64,000 nt of DNA from a virus. The DNA lies in the IMG/VR virus record IMGVR_UViG_3300021963_000080, positions 1 through 64,000 of that record; one strand, written 5' to 3'. The translations under genes were made by a program, and so were the position numbers. This document shows, piece after piece, positions 55,924 through 64,000 of the stretch. The first letter of the stretch is position 1. Every line of letters starts with the position of its first letter. The notes under the pieces are model-generated. The model was not told the origin of the DNA and ran no database searches. It saw only the letters and a program-made list of their open reading frames with translations.

Positions 55924-58900
55924 ATGCCACTTGACAAGCAAACAACAACATTAGCCCAGACACCATACTTTGACGATTATGATGAGACGAAGAACTATCA
56001 CAGAGTTCTTTTCAAACCTTCCGTCGCCGTACAAGCACGTGAGCTAACTCAACTTCAAACAATATTACAAAACCAGATTGAAAGATTTGGGGATAATATT
56101 TTTAGAACTGGTACCATTATTAAAGGTTGTTCTTTAACGACTGATGATCAATATTACTATGTTAAATTGTTTGATACTCAAATCAACGGCAATTCATATA
56201 CTCTATCTGCACTTACTAATACCTACGTAACAGAATCGTCTTCTAACCTAACCGCTGTATCAGTAAATTATAAAACTGGCGGACAGCAAACGGATCCTGA
56301 TTTAAATACACTGTATATTAAGTATTTGAATACCGGTACTGGTGGCCAGAAAGCTTTCAGTAATGGTGCAACATTAACAATATACAATCGTAATTACCGC
56401 GTCGAGACTATTGCTATCAATAGTGGCGGTACCCTATACTCAAACAGTGACACTATTGCATTCAGTGGTGGCGGTGGTGCTGGCGCAGTTGCTGGTGTTA
56501 CTACTTACGCTAACGGTACGCTTAAGTCAATTGAGATTACAGATAATGGTAGTGGATATACTACTTCTCCAACAGTCACAGTAACAACAAGCACAGGCTC
56601 TGGGGCTAATTTAACATCGTTCAACTATCTCGCTCAGATCGCTGTTGCTAATAGCCTGTACACAGCACCAACAGGACGTGGTTATGCAGTTAAAACGTCC
56701 GAGGGGGTTATCTATCAAAAGGGCCACTTTATTCGTGTTGGCTCGCATGAGGAAGTTGTATCCAAGTATAACACATCACCAAATAACGTCGTAATTGGCT
56801 TCCATACAACAGAGGCAGTTGTTAACAGCAACTCCGATCAGACATTGCTGGATAATGCTAATAACTCTACTAACTACACAGCTCCTGGTGCTGATCGTCT
56901 AAAACTTACTGCTAACCTAGTTGTTCTTTCGACTGCTAACGCTGCATCTAATAATGACTTCCTTGCATTGTATGAGTTTGAAAACGGAAGAATTATTAAG
57001 GACAGAACCACTACACAATTTAATTCGATCAACAAAGAACTCTCTAAGAGAACATTTGAAGAGTCAGGTAATTATGTTGTGGATCCGATTCCGATGTACA
57101 CTGAATCGATTAGCGGAAACACAACCCATTTGAATTTGGTGATTGGTGCTGGTTTAGCATACGTGGAAGGCAATCGCGTTCAAATTTACAATAATACTAA
57201 GATTCCTCTACGTAAGTCAACTAATACGATTACTAACGATGCGCAAACAATATCTACCAACTATGGTGGCTACGTTTATGTTAAAGAATTGCTTGGTAAC
57301 TTTGATATTAAGTTAGGAACGACTGTCACGCTACGTAGTACAGCAGGAACAGACTTATCAGATAATGCCGGAGGCTCTCCTACGACTCCTGGTACCCAGA
57401 TTGGTACAGCTCAAGTACGTTCATTGGTATTTGATGCCGGCACTCCAGGTACTCCTGATTGCCAATATAGACTTTACATTTATGATGTGAAGATGAGCTC
57501 AGGGTTCTCGTTCAAAGATGTAAGATCTATTGCAGTTGCTGGCGTCGGTGTCGCGGACGTTGTATTGAACGCTGATAATTTAGCTGTAATAAACGACATC
57601 CAGTATGATTCGTTGATTTTTAATACTGGTACGTTTGGTGTTCAAACTCTTACAAACGAAACGTTCATTAGTAGATCACAGACTAACGCTGCATTTGCGG
57701 TTGGGGGAACCTTAAGCACATCATTCTCTGGTGGTAATACTCTTCCATATTCTGCTGGATCGACATTGAATAGCGTACAAGAACGCGACTTCATTGTTAT
57801 CCCTCAGACAACTCTTGTTTCTTCAACAAACAAGACTGGAACTGTTGCTACAACAAGCGGTGCAAATACTGTAACTGGTACAAGTACATTATTCACTTCC
57901 GAATATTCTGTTGGTCAGTTTATTAAAGTTGGTACACAAGATCCATTACGTATTGTTAAGATTTCAAGCAATACATCTATTCAAGTGGCTAACAACTTTG
58001 CTGCTTCTTTGTCTGCAAACGTTCATACTATTGCTTATCCAGCAAACGTTCCAATCGATTTCCAGAACCAAGCAGGAAAATCAATTGCTATTGATGGAAC
58101 ACAAACAACACTGACGTTGAATCTTGGCCACGGTCTAACAGGAACTGGTACAGTTTCTATCTACCATGATATTCAAAATGAAAGCCCAGCTGTTAAAGTT
58201 AAGACAGTTAAAAGCCCAGTGTTTGTTAAGCTGTCCACAGCTGCTACAACAACATCTACAACCGGACCATGGTGCTTAGGTATTCCTGATGCATATGAAG
58301 TAACTGGAGTATACGTCGGCTCTGCTAACACATATAGCAACACAACAACAAACTACGTAAACGAATTCTTCTTAGATAGCGGTCAGAACGACAACTATTA
58401 TGGTTTGTCATATTTGAAGAAGCGTCCAGGCTCAACGCTAGCAATTGCTAATACAAACTGCTTGTTAGTATCGTTGAAAGCATTCACACATGGTGTTGGC
58501 AAATACATCTCTACAGAATCATACGCTTCAGCGATCGATGATGCTACAGAGCCATTACCATCTAATAAGATTCGTACGCAAGACGTTCCTGTTTACACAT
58601 CTCCAAAAACTGGTAAAGCATATGACTTGCGTGATGTAATTGACTTTAGACCTATTTGCTCTAATACGGCAAACGTAAATGCAACTGCAGTTGCAGGAGC
58701 TACAATCGATCCATCTACGACAATTACATTTGCTTCCGCAGAGAAATATTTTCCTTCTCCTACAAGAGAATTTACCGCTAGCGTAAACTCATATCTGGCA
58801 AGACAAGATAGAGTAGTAATTGACACATACGGTGGTATTACTGTAACAGAAGGCATTCCTGCAAACAACCCTTCTGGTCCTTCAGAGCCTAAAGGCACAA

Positions 58901-61900
58901 TGACAATTGGTATGGTCAATGTAGCACCGTATCCTAGCTTATCTGCTAAAGATGCAGCTGATTCGAGCCGTACTGATCTCGGTGTTTATATTAACCCGAT
59001 GCAAAACAAACGCTATACGATGAAGGATATTTCCGACATCGAGCGTCGTATTAATAGACTAGAGTATTATGCTCTACTGAATACTCTAGAGCAAAATACT
59101 AAGCAACTTGTGTTGCCTGGAGAAGCAAATAGCTCAATCGAAAGATTTAAAAACGGCTTCTTTGTTGATCCATTGACAGATTACAACGTATCCAATCTTA
59201 ACGATGCTGAGTATAGTGTTATTATTGACACAAACAAAGGAGTTGCTAGACCAAACTTCAGCGATGTAAAAATTGATTTAGTTTACGATTCGGCTAATAG
59301 CACAAATACTACCAAGACGGGAGATATTGTAACGCTAAGTTTTACAGAGAAAAATCTCGTACAACAACCGATAGCAAATAAGATTCGTACTCTTGTTGAT
59401 CAGTTCTGGAAGTATAAAGCAAACGTTAGTTTGTATCCTCCTTATGACAACTACTATGATATTACACGCAAGGGTGTATCTATTACTGTTGATATTGCCA
59501 CTCCGTTGAATGCATTGGCTAGAGCAACAAGTAGTGCGCTTTCCCAACTTAACGTGTCTACCAACTTAGACAGCGTGGCTAACGTTGGTAATGCAATATT
59601 TGTTGGTATGAATGGTACGAACCGTGTATTTGAGCAAGACGTTCTTAAAACGTTTACAGATACAAAAGTCAAAATCAATCCTGGTCAAGAGTTAATTACT
59701 CAACAGAACCTCGGGGATTATGTTACTGACTTTACGTTGAGACCTTACATACGGGAACAAAGAATATACTTCTTTACAGCTGGATTACGTCCAGGAGCAA
59801 CCCACTACGTGTTCTTCGATAACGTCAACGTATCGAGCTACGTCACACCAGCCAGCATAACTGTCTTTACAAATGTTACGGAAAATTCATTTACTGTAAC
59901 TGGAGCGAAGGGGGCTGCATTAGTAGCGGGCGATAATGGTCAGTTAGCTGGTTATATCGACCTTCCTGGCGGTACATTCTTTGTTGGTGAGCGTAATGTT
60001 GTTATTATGGACGTCGATGCTACAGCTTCGGAGACATCAGCTACATCTAAAGCCGTTGGTTCATTTGTAGCGTACGCTTATGGTGTTAACAAAACAAACC
60101 TATCACTCTCTACGAAGACTATTGATGTAACGTATGATAATTCGTTTGGAGTAGCTAACTATACAAACACCTATGTTGTTTCTGATAAAGTAAGATTTGA
60201 ACGTCCGGACCCTCTATCACAAACGTTTAGAGTGCAACGTCAATTGGCTGATACTGATGGCGTATTCATTACTGGCATTGATGTATTCTTTAGGGCGAAG
60301 GATGCAACGCAAGGCGTTACCTTAGAATTACGCGAAACAAATAATGGTGTACCTTCACATATTATTGTTCCTTTCTCTCGTACACGACTGTCCCCTGCAA
60401 ACGTTAGCGTAAGCGAGACAGCTTCAAATGCAACTTCATTTACGTTTGCTTCTCCTGTATATCTGAAAACAGAAACGGACTATGCAATCGTCATTTACCC
60501 TGATGCTAACTCTCCTGAATATACGATTTGGACGGCTGAGACAGGCGTTAAAGACGTAGCCAACACTTCGTTGATCAGTAACCAGAACTGGGGACTGGGA
60601 ACGATGTTCTATTCAACTTCTGGTACAGCTTGGACGCCAGTACAAGACGAGGACTTGAAGTTTACAGTCAAGCGCGCTCTGTTTAATAATCTAAGTGGTA
60701 CAGCAAAAGTACACAACGGAGATTATGAGTTCCTAACACTAGCAAATACAGAAGGATACTTTACTGGGGGCGAAACTGTTGCGCAATTAAGTAACACATA
60801 TTTGAGTGGTACTTTTACGACTAATGTAGCGAACGTTGTTGTAGGTACAAGCTCAAGTCAAGCGGCTGCTCTATCAGTTGGCGATAATGTATTGTTTGTG
60901 TATTCTAATAATGCTGCTATAGGTACTGGTAATGTTAATGTAACGACTGTTACTGTTTCTAATGGCGGCGGTCAAACAACAGACTTCGTTACAGAATATT
61001 CCGCTGGGGATTTCATCCGCATTGGTAGCGATATCAGACAAGTTGTTGCTGTCACTAACTCAACATCGATAACAATTGACTCTGCGTTGAGCACTAGTGC
61101 TTCTAACTCAACTCATTACCGTATGGATCCTGTGTTTGATGTTAGCCGCGTAACTGCAGCCAACTCTTCCACAATTACTATTAATAAGGTACCTAAGTTA
61201 ACAAGCAATGCTTCTATTATTGTTAATGGTCAAAAAGTAGTTCGTGGTGTTGTGAGTGCTTACGATTATGGTAATACAAAGATCTATATCAGTTCTTCAA
61301 CGTCTGCTAATGATACGTTCAAGATTCAAACATCTAACTCTGCTTATAGAGGTACGATCGTTGGAGATACAAGTCAAGCGCTTGGTGTTGTAAGTACAGT
61401 CGATAACATAAAAGCTAATATCTTTAGACCATTAATTAATACATTACAAATACCTGGTACAACTGTTTCGTTGGTTGGAACACTAACAACCAATGCTGGT
61501 TCTACAGACACTAAATCTTACTTCTTAACTGCTTCAAGCAGATTGGATCTGGGAGATGATGCTATCATTAAGAGTAAGTCTAATGAGATTGTAGGATCTA
61601 CAATTACAAAATCATTCACTGCTGACTTGCAAATGTCAGGAGCAACTACTGACATATCTCCATTAGTGGATATGAACCCATCAAGTGTTGTTCTGACAAG
61701 AAACTTAGTCAATAACGATTATACTAATGAGACCGGTCGTTTTGGTAGTGCTACATCTAAGTATGTCTCCAAGCGTATTGCGCTAGCTGACGGTTTAGAT
61801 GCGGAGGATGCTAAAATATTCATTACAGCATATAAGCCAAGCGGTACTACAATTCAAGTGTATGCTAAGATCCTTAACTTCACGGATGGAGAGGCATTTG

Positions 61901-62421
61901 AGGATAAAGACTGGACATTGATGGATCAAGTGACATCTGGTGCCATATACAGTGATTCATTGAATGAGGAAGACTATAGAGAATATGAGTACACATTCCC
62001 TAAAACTCCTCCATCAACATTATTGTCTGGGGTCGTTACAACATACTCGAACACTACTATTACAGGCGTAGATACTACATTCTCTACAACAGTTGTTGCT
62101 GGGGATTTGGTCAAGATTGTTAAATCCAACACATTAACAGACTATGATTTGTTCCCTGTTGTATCTGTAGCGAATAATACGTCACTACAAGTAACATCTA
62201 ACACATCGTTTACTGGGACTGGTAACACGATTGAGCTTGTAACCCAGAAGAAGGCTGCGTTCAAATATACACGTAACAATTATATTACTCGCTACCACGA
62301 TTCAAACAATGCTGCATTTGATACATACAAATACATGGCAGTAAAGATTGTATTGTTATCTCCATACAATTACTTGGTGCCAACATTGAATGATGTTCGA
62401 GTGTTAGCGGTATCAGTATAA
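55924..62421 (+). CDS. Giant DUF4815-type baseplate/tail protein
   Basis: 2165 residues, the largest gene in the window. The N-terminal FDDYDETKNYHRVLFKPSVA with VQARELTQLQTILQNQIERF is the DUF4815 signature of environmental T4-like phages. The middle (about residues 1010-1080) has RYTMKDISDIERRINRLEYY ALLNTLE, a helical connector, and LSQTFRVQRQLADTDGVFIT with a carbohydrate-binding-like beta region. It probably takes the peripheral-baseplate place of T4 gp10 and links fibres. It is rich in Asn, Thr, Ser and Val, like gp7 and gp8. Confidence 0.75.
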   Translation: MPLDKQTTTLAQTPYFDDYDETKNYHRVLFKPSVAVQARELTQLQTILQNQIERFGDNIFRTGTIIKGCSLTTDDQYYYVKLFDTQINGNSYTLSALTNTYVTESSSNLTAVSVNYKTGGQQTDPDLNTLYIKYLNTGTGGQKAFSNGATLTIYNRNYRVETIAINSGGTLYSNSDTIAFSGGGGAGAVAGVTTYANGTLKSIEITDNGSGYTTSPTVTVTTSTGSGANLTSFNYLAQIAVANSLYTAPTGRGYAVKTSEGVIYQKGHFIRVGSHEEVVSKYNTSPNNVVIGFHTTEAVVNSNSDQTLLDNANNSTNYTAPGADRLKLTANLVVLSTANAASNNDFLALYEFENGRIIKDRTTTQFNSINKELSKRTFEESGNYVVDPIPMYTESISGNTTHLNLVIGAGLAYVEGNRVQIYNNTKIPLRKSTNTITNDAQTISTNYGGYVYVKELLGNFDIKLGTTVTLRSTAGTDLSDNAGGSPTTPGTQIGTAQVRSLVFDAGTPGTPDCQYRLYIYDVKMSSGFSFKDVRSIAVAGVGVADVVLNADNLAVINDIQYDSLIFNTGTFGVQTLTNETFISRSQTNAAFAVGGTLSTSFSGGNTLPYSAGSTLNSVQERDFIVIPQTTLVSSTNKTGTVATTSGANTVTGTSTLFTSEYSVGQFIKVGTQDPLRIVKISSNTSIQVANNFAASLSANVHTIAYPANVPIDFQNQAGKSIAIDGTQTTLTLNLGHGLTGTGTVSIYHDIQNESPAVKVKTVKSPVFVKLSTAATTTSTTGPWCLGIPDAYEVTGVYVGSANTYSNTTTNYVNEFFLDSGQNDNYYGLSYLKKRPGSTLAIANTNCLLVSLKAFTHGVGKYISTESYASAIDDATEPLPSNKIRTQDVPVYTSPKTGKAYDLRDVIDFRPICSNTANVNATAVAGATIDPSTTITFASAEKYFPSPTREFTASVNSYLARQDRVVIDTYGGITVTEGIPANNPSGPSEPKGTMTIGMVNVAPYPSLSAKDAADSSRTDLGVYINPMQNKRYTMKDISDIERRINRLEYYALLNTLEQNTKQLVLPGEANSSIERFKNGFFVDPLTDYNVSNLNDAEYSVIIDTNKGVARPNFSDVKIDLVYDSANSTNTTKTGDIVTLSFTEKNLVQQPIANKIRTLVDQFWKYKANVSLYPPYDNYYDITRKGVSITVDIATPLNALARATSSALSQLNVSTNLDSVANVGNAIFVGMNGTNRVFEQDVLKTFTDTKVKINPGQELITQQNLGDYVTDFTLRPYIREQRIYFFTAGLRPGATHYVFFDNVNVSSYVTPASITVFTNVTENSFTVTGAKGAALVAGDNGQLAGYIDLPGGTFFVGERNVVIMDVDATASETSATSKAVGSFVAYAYGVNKTNLSLSTKTIDVTYDNSFGVANYTNTYVVSDKVRFERPDPLSQTFRVQRQLADTDGVFITGIDVFFRAKDATQGVTLELRETNNGVPSHIIVPFSRTRLSPANVSVSETASNATSFTFASPVYLKTETDYAIVIYPDANSPEYTIWTAETGVKDVANTSLISNQNWGLGTMFYSTSGTAWTPVQDEDLKFTVKRALFNNLSGTAKVHNGDYEFLTLANTEGYFTGGETVAQLSNTYLSGTFTTNVANVVVGTSSSQAAALSVGDNVLFVYSNNAAIGTGNVNVTTVTVSNGGGQTTDFVTEYSAGDFIRIGSDIRQVVAVTNSTSITIDSALSTSASNSTHYRMDPVFDVSRVTAANSSTITINKVPKLTSNASIIVNGQKVVRGVVSAYDYGNTKIYISSSTSANDTFKIQTSNSAYRGTIVGDTSQALGVVSTVDNIKANIFRPLINTLQIPGTTVSLVGTLTTNAGSTDTKSYFLTASSRLDLGDDAIIKSKSNEIVGSTITKSFTADLQMSGATTDISPLVDMNPSSVVLTRNLVNNDYTNETGRFGSATSKYVSKRIALADGLDAEDAKIFITAYKPSGTTIQVYAKILNFTDGEAFEDKDWTLMDQVTSGAIYSDSLNEEDYREYEYTFPKTPPSTLLSGVVTTYSNTTITGVDTTFSTTVVAGDLVKIVKSNTLTDYDLFPVVSVANNTSLQVTSNTSFTGTGNTIELVTQKKAAFKYTRNNYITRYHDSNNAAFDTYKYMAVKIVLLSPYNYLVPTLNDVRVLAVSV

Positions 62422-62429
62422 GGTGAGGG

Positions 62430-62648
62430 ATGCTTATCAAAACAAACGACGCCAGTTTTATGCGCGATGAGGATACTACCGCGCTGATAAATACAAATAA
62501 GACAGCATATGATTTGTATAAACAGCAACGCAACACCATTGTAAGCAACCAAACATTAAAGGCTGAAGTTGATATGTTAAAACAAGACCTCAGCGATATT
62601 AAACAACTTTTAGGACAGATAGCACAAAATGTCGGTATCAATCGCTAA
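62430..62648 (+). CDS. Small coiled-coil protein before the tail fibre
   Basis: 72 residues. SFMRDEDTTALINTNKTAYD followed by a heptad end (LKAEVDMLKQDLSDIKQLL). Similar short proteins precede fibre genes in related phages; it may be a fibre chaperone or connector. Overlaps the fibre gene by 20 bp. A late octamer GATAAATA lies at 62486-62493 inside it. Confidence 0.6.
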   Translation: MLIKTNDASFMRDEDTTALINTNKTAYDLYKQQRNTIVSNQTLKAEVDMLKQDLSDIKQLLGQIAQNVGINR

Positions 62649-64000
62649 CGTAAATTTATCTACAGATACATTCCAAAACTGGTTGGATAAAACCAATCAA
62701 GTATTGGATAAGGTATCTACCGTCGTTGTCACTACCGCTGCTAATACTGCTGGCGGGTTGACGGCTGGTAACGCAAGTGTTAATGGAATATTTTCTGCTA
62801 ACGTAATTGCTGTGGGGGAAAGTCTACGTGGCGGTACTGTAACAACCGCAGCCAACCTTGCAATTACATCTAACGTTGTATTCTCAGGAGCAAACGTTGG
62901 TGGATCTGTTACAAACTTCAACTTATCGTCTTCTAACGTTGTTATTGATTCTGCTGTTACAACAATTAGCGGTGGTACTCTTACTGTTACCTCAAATGCT
63001 AACTTCAAGAGCAATACAATCTTTATTAATACGGCAGGTCGTTTAGGGGTTAATACTGGATCGCCTGACGCAACATTGTCTGTAGTTGGTACTGCAAACG
63101 TTTCTGGTAATGCTAAGTTTTCTGGTGTTGTTACTCTTGGCGCTAACGTCAACATCCAAGCAAATACAACTCTAACTCTATCGAGTGTTCCCAATAGCGG
63201 TTATTTGTTCTTTGGTAATACAAACTTACGCTACCTCGGATACGATGCTTCCCAATATGTGTTTGCTGTTGCAAACGTTGCTGTACAAGGCACGTTAATA
63301 GCAAACGCAATTACTGCAGCTGCAAACGTTACACTAGGAGCCGGGGTGGGCAGTGGGGTTTATATTGTAGGGGACGTCACTGGCAATGCTAATACTTTAT
63401 CAAGATCAGTAACTGCTGGTTCGTATATGTCTGGTGGTGGAACATTATCGACAAACATCACATTGAATGCTAATGCTTCAGCAGCTGCCACAGCAAGCGT
63501 TCTTGTAGCACGAGATGCTAATGGTAGTTTCTCTGCTAACGTTGTAACTGTCAACAACATTACAATATCTTCTGGCACTCTAACATCAAACGTTAGTGGT
63601 ACAATTACTCAATCTAATAATATCTTATTTGGCGGAACTGCATATCCTGGAGCCCTAACTTCTATTGGAAGTACGGTAGCATTAAGAGATAGTAGTGGAA
63701 ATATTACTACCAACTTGTTTGTTGGTACAGCAACCGCAGCTCGATATGCTGACTTGGCTGAGATGTATTTGGCTGATCAAGATTATCCAGTAGGAACAGT
63801 TGTTAAAGTTGGCGGCTCAAAAGAAGTTACTGCATATACGGCTATTGACTACATTCGCGCTTTAGGTACAATATCTGATAAACCGGCTTATCTAATGAAT
63901 AAAGACTTAGAAGGTGGCGTTCCAGTTGCATTAAAAGGTCGTGTGCCTGTTCGTGTGCTTGGATTAGTTAAAAAAGGCCAAGGATTAGCTGCAAGTGCTA
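62629..64000 (+). CDS. Tail fibre protein (runs off the window)
   Basis: Starts at ATG 62629 (MSVSIANVNLSTDTFQNWLD) and stays open to base 64000, giving 457 residues with no stop. The shaft has short repeats ending in ANV, typical of fibre beta-structures. Near the end of the window YADLAEMYLADQDYPVGTVV and GRVPVRVLGLVKKGQGL match the conserved C-terminal block of structural proteins of cyanophage-like T4 relatives, so little is likely missing. Probable long-fibre or whisker part. Confidence 0.75.
   Translation, partial: MSVSIANVNLSTDTFQNWLDKTNQVLDKVSTVVVTTAANTAGGLTAGNASVNGIFSANVIAVGESLRGGTVTTAANLAITSNVVFSGANVGGSVTNFNLSSSNVVIDSAVTTISGGTLTVTSNANFKSNTIFINTAGRLGVNTGSPDATLSVVGTANVSGNAKFSGVVTLGANVNIQANTTLTLSSVPNSGYLFFGNTNLRYLGYDASQYVFAVANVAVQGTLIANAITAAANVTLGAGVGSGVYIVGDVTGNANTLSRSVTAGSYMSGGGTLSTNITLNANASAAATASVLVARDANGSFSANVVTVNNITISSGTLTSNVSGTITQSNNILFGGTAYPGALTSIGSTVALRDSSGNITTNLFVGTATAARYADLAEMYLADQDYPVGTVVKVGGSKEVTAYTAIDYIRALGTISDKPAYLMNKDLEGGVPVALKGRVPVRVLGLVKKGQGLAASA

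Noticed and set aside
62486-62493. GATAAATA as promoter for the last tail fibre
   Set aside because: It lies inside a small coding gene, 136 bp from the fibre ATG. Noted in the gene entry but too weak to list as a promoter.
62697-63194. 165-codon minus-strand ORF
   Set aside because: Shadow of the tail fibre gene, which has a clear start and conserved motifs.
1-64000. CRISPR arrays, insertion sequences, integrase or attachment sites
   Set aside because: No evenly spaced direct repeats with unique spacers, no transposase or recombinase, no long terminal inverted repeats were seen.

Overview
The window is a contiguous piece of a large, AT-rich tailed-phage genome of the T4 superfamily (a myovirus with a contractile tail). 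It is closer in gene content to the environmental T4-like phages than to T4 itself. The diagnostic genes are RNase H, gp59 helicase loader, gp32 ssDNA-binding protein, gp33 late-transcription co-activator, gp4 head completion, and an almost complete baseplate set (gp26, gp51-like, gp54, gp48, gp53, gp27, gp5, PAAR spike tip, gp25, gp6, gp7-like, gp8 and a 2165-residue DUF4815-type protein). Several genes point to a Gram-negative host: an outer-membrane barrel protein, a lipoprotein, a Tat-type leader and a SleB-type wall hydrolase. A circularly permuted two-piece tmRNA gene suggests a beta- or alphaproteobacterial (or cyanobacterial) lineage. The encoded tag, ANDELFLAAA, is most like the betaproteobacterial ones, so a betaproteobacterial host is my best inference, not a demonstrated fact.

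Layout. 1-8.8 kb (+): glycosyltransferase, RNase H, PhoH ATPase, a PD-(D/E)XK nuclease, an HTH-like protein, a candidate structured RNA closed by an 18-bp inverted repeat, an AAA ATPase and a MazG-like protein. 9.0-12.5 kb (-): three probable virion or virion-associated genes, including an HExxH protein. 12.5-20.9 kb (+): one long, tightly overlapped operon of about 35 very small proteins, many with a single membrane segment, started by a sigma70-like promoter at 12538. 20.95-21.65 kb: a gene-poor, C-rich island with two leftward promoters. 21.65-29.15 kb (+): more small genes in short units, each started by a nearly identical promoter cassette (TTGACC, 17 bp, GACAAT/GATAAT), with a roughly 430-nt structured RNA at 26.7-27.1 kb. 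29.4-31.6 kb (+): SGNH hydrolase and DUF932 gene. 31.65-32.0 kb: permuted tmRNA. 32-36.7 kb (+): outer-membrane protein, wall hydrolase with holin candidate, gp33, cytidylyltransferase, gp59, gp32. 36.8-44.2 kb (-): tail fibre and chaperone-type proteins, M23-bearing tape-measure candidate, gp26/gp51, gp54, gp4. 44.2-64 kb (+): baseplate and tail fibre genes; the last fibre gene runs off the window.

How it works together. Early and middle functions use host-like sigma70 promoters. The presence of gp33 and of NATAAATA octamers indicates T4-type late transcription. In three late genes the octamer lies exactly 5 nt before the ATG, which predicts leaderless mRNAs. gp26 ends in a T TTT TTT slip site that leads in the -1 frame into the gp51-like ORF, just before the tape-measure candidate; this resembles the G/GT tail-assembly chaperone arrangement of lambda. 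The tmRNA would give the phage its own ribosome-rescue and tagging RNA. No tRNA genes, CRISPR arrays or insertion sequences were seen.
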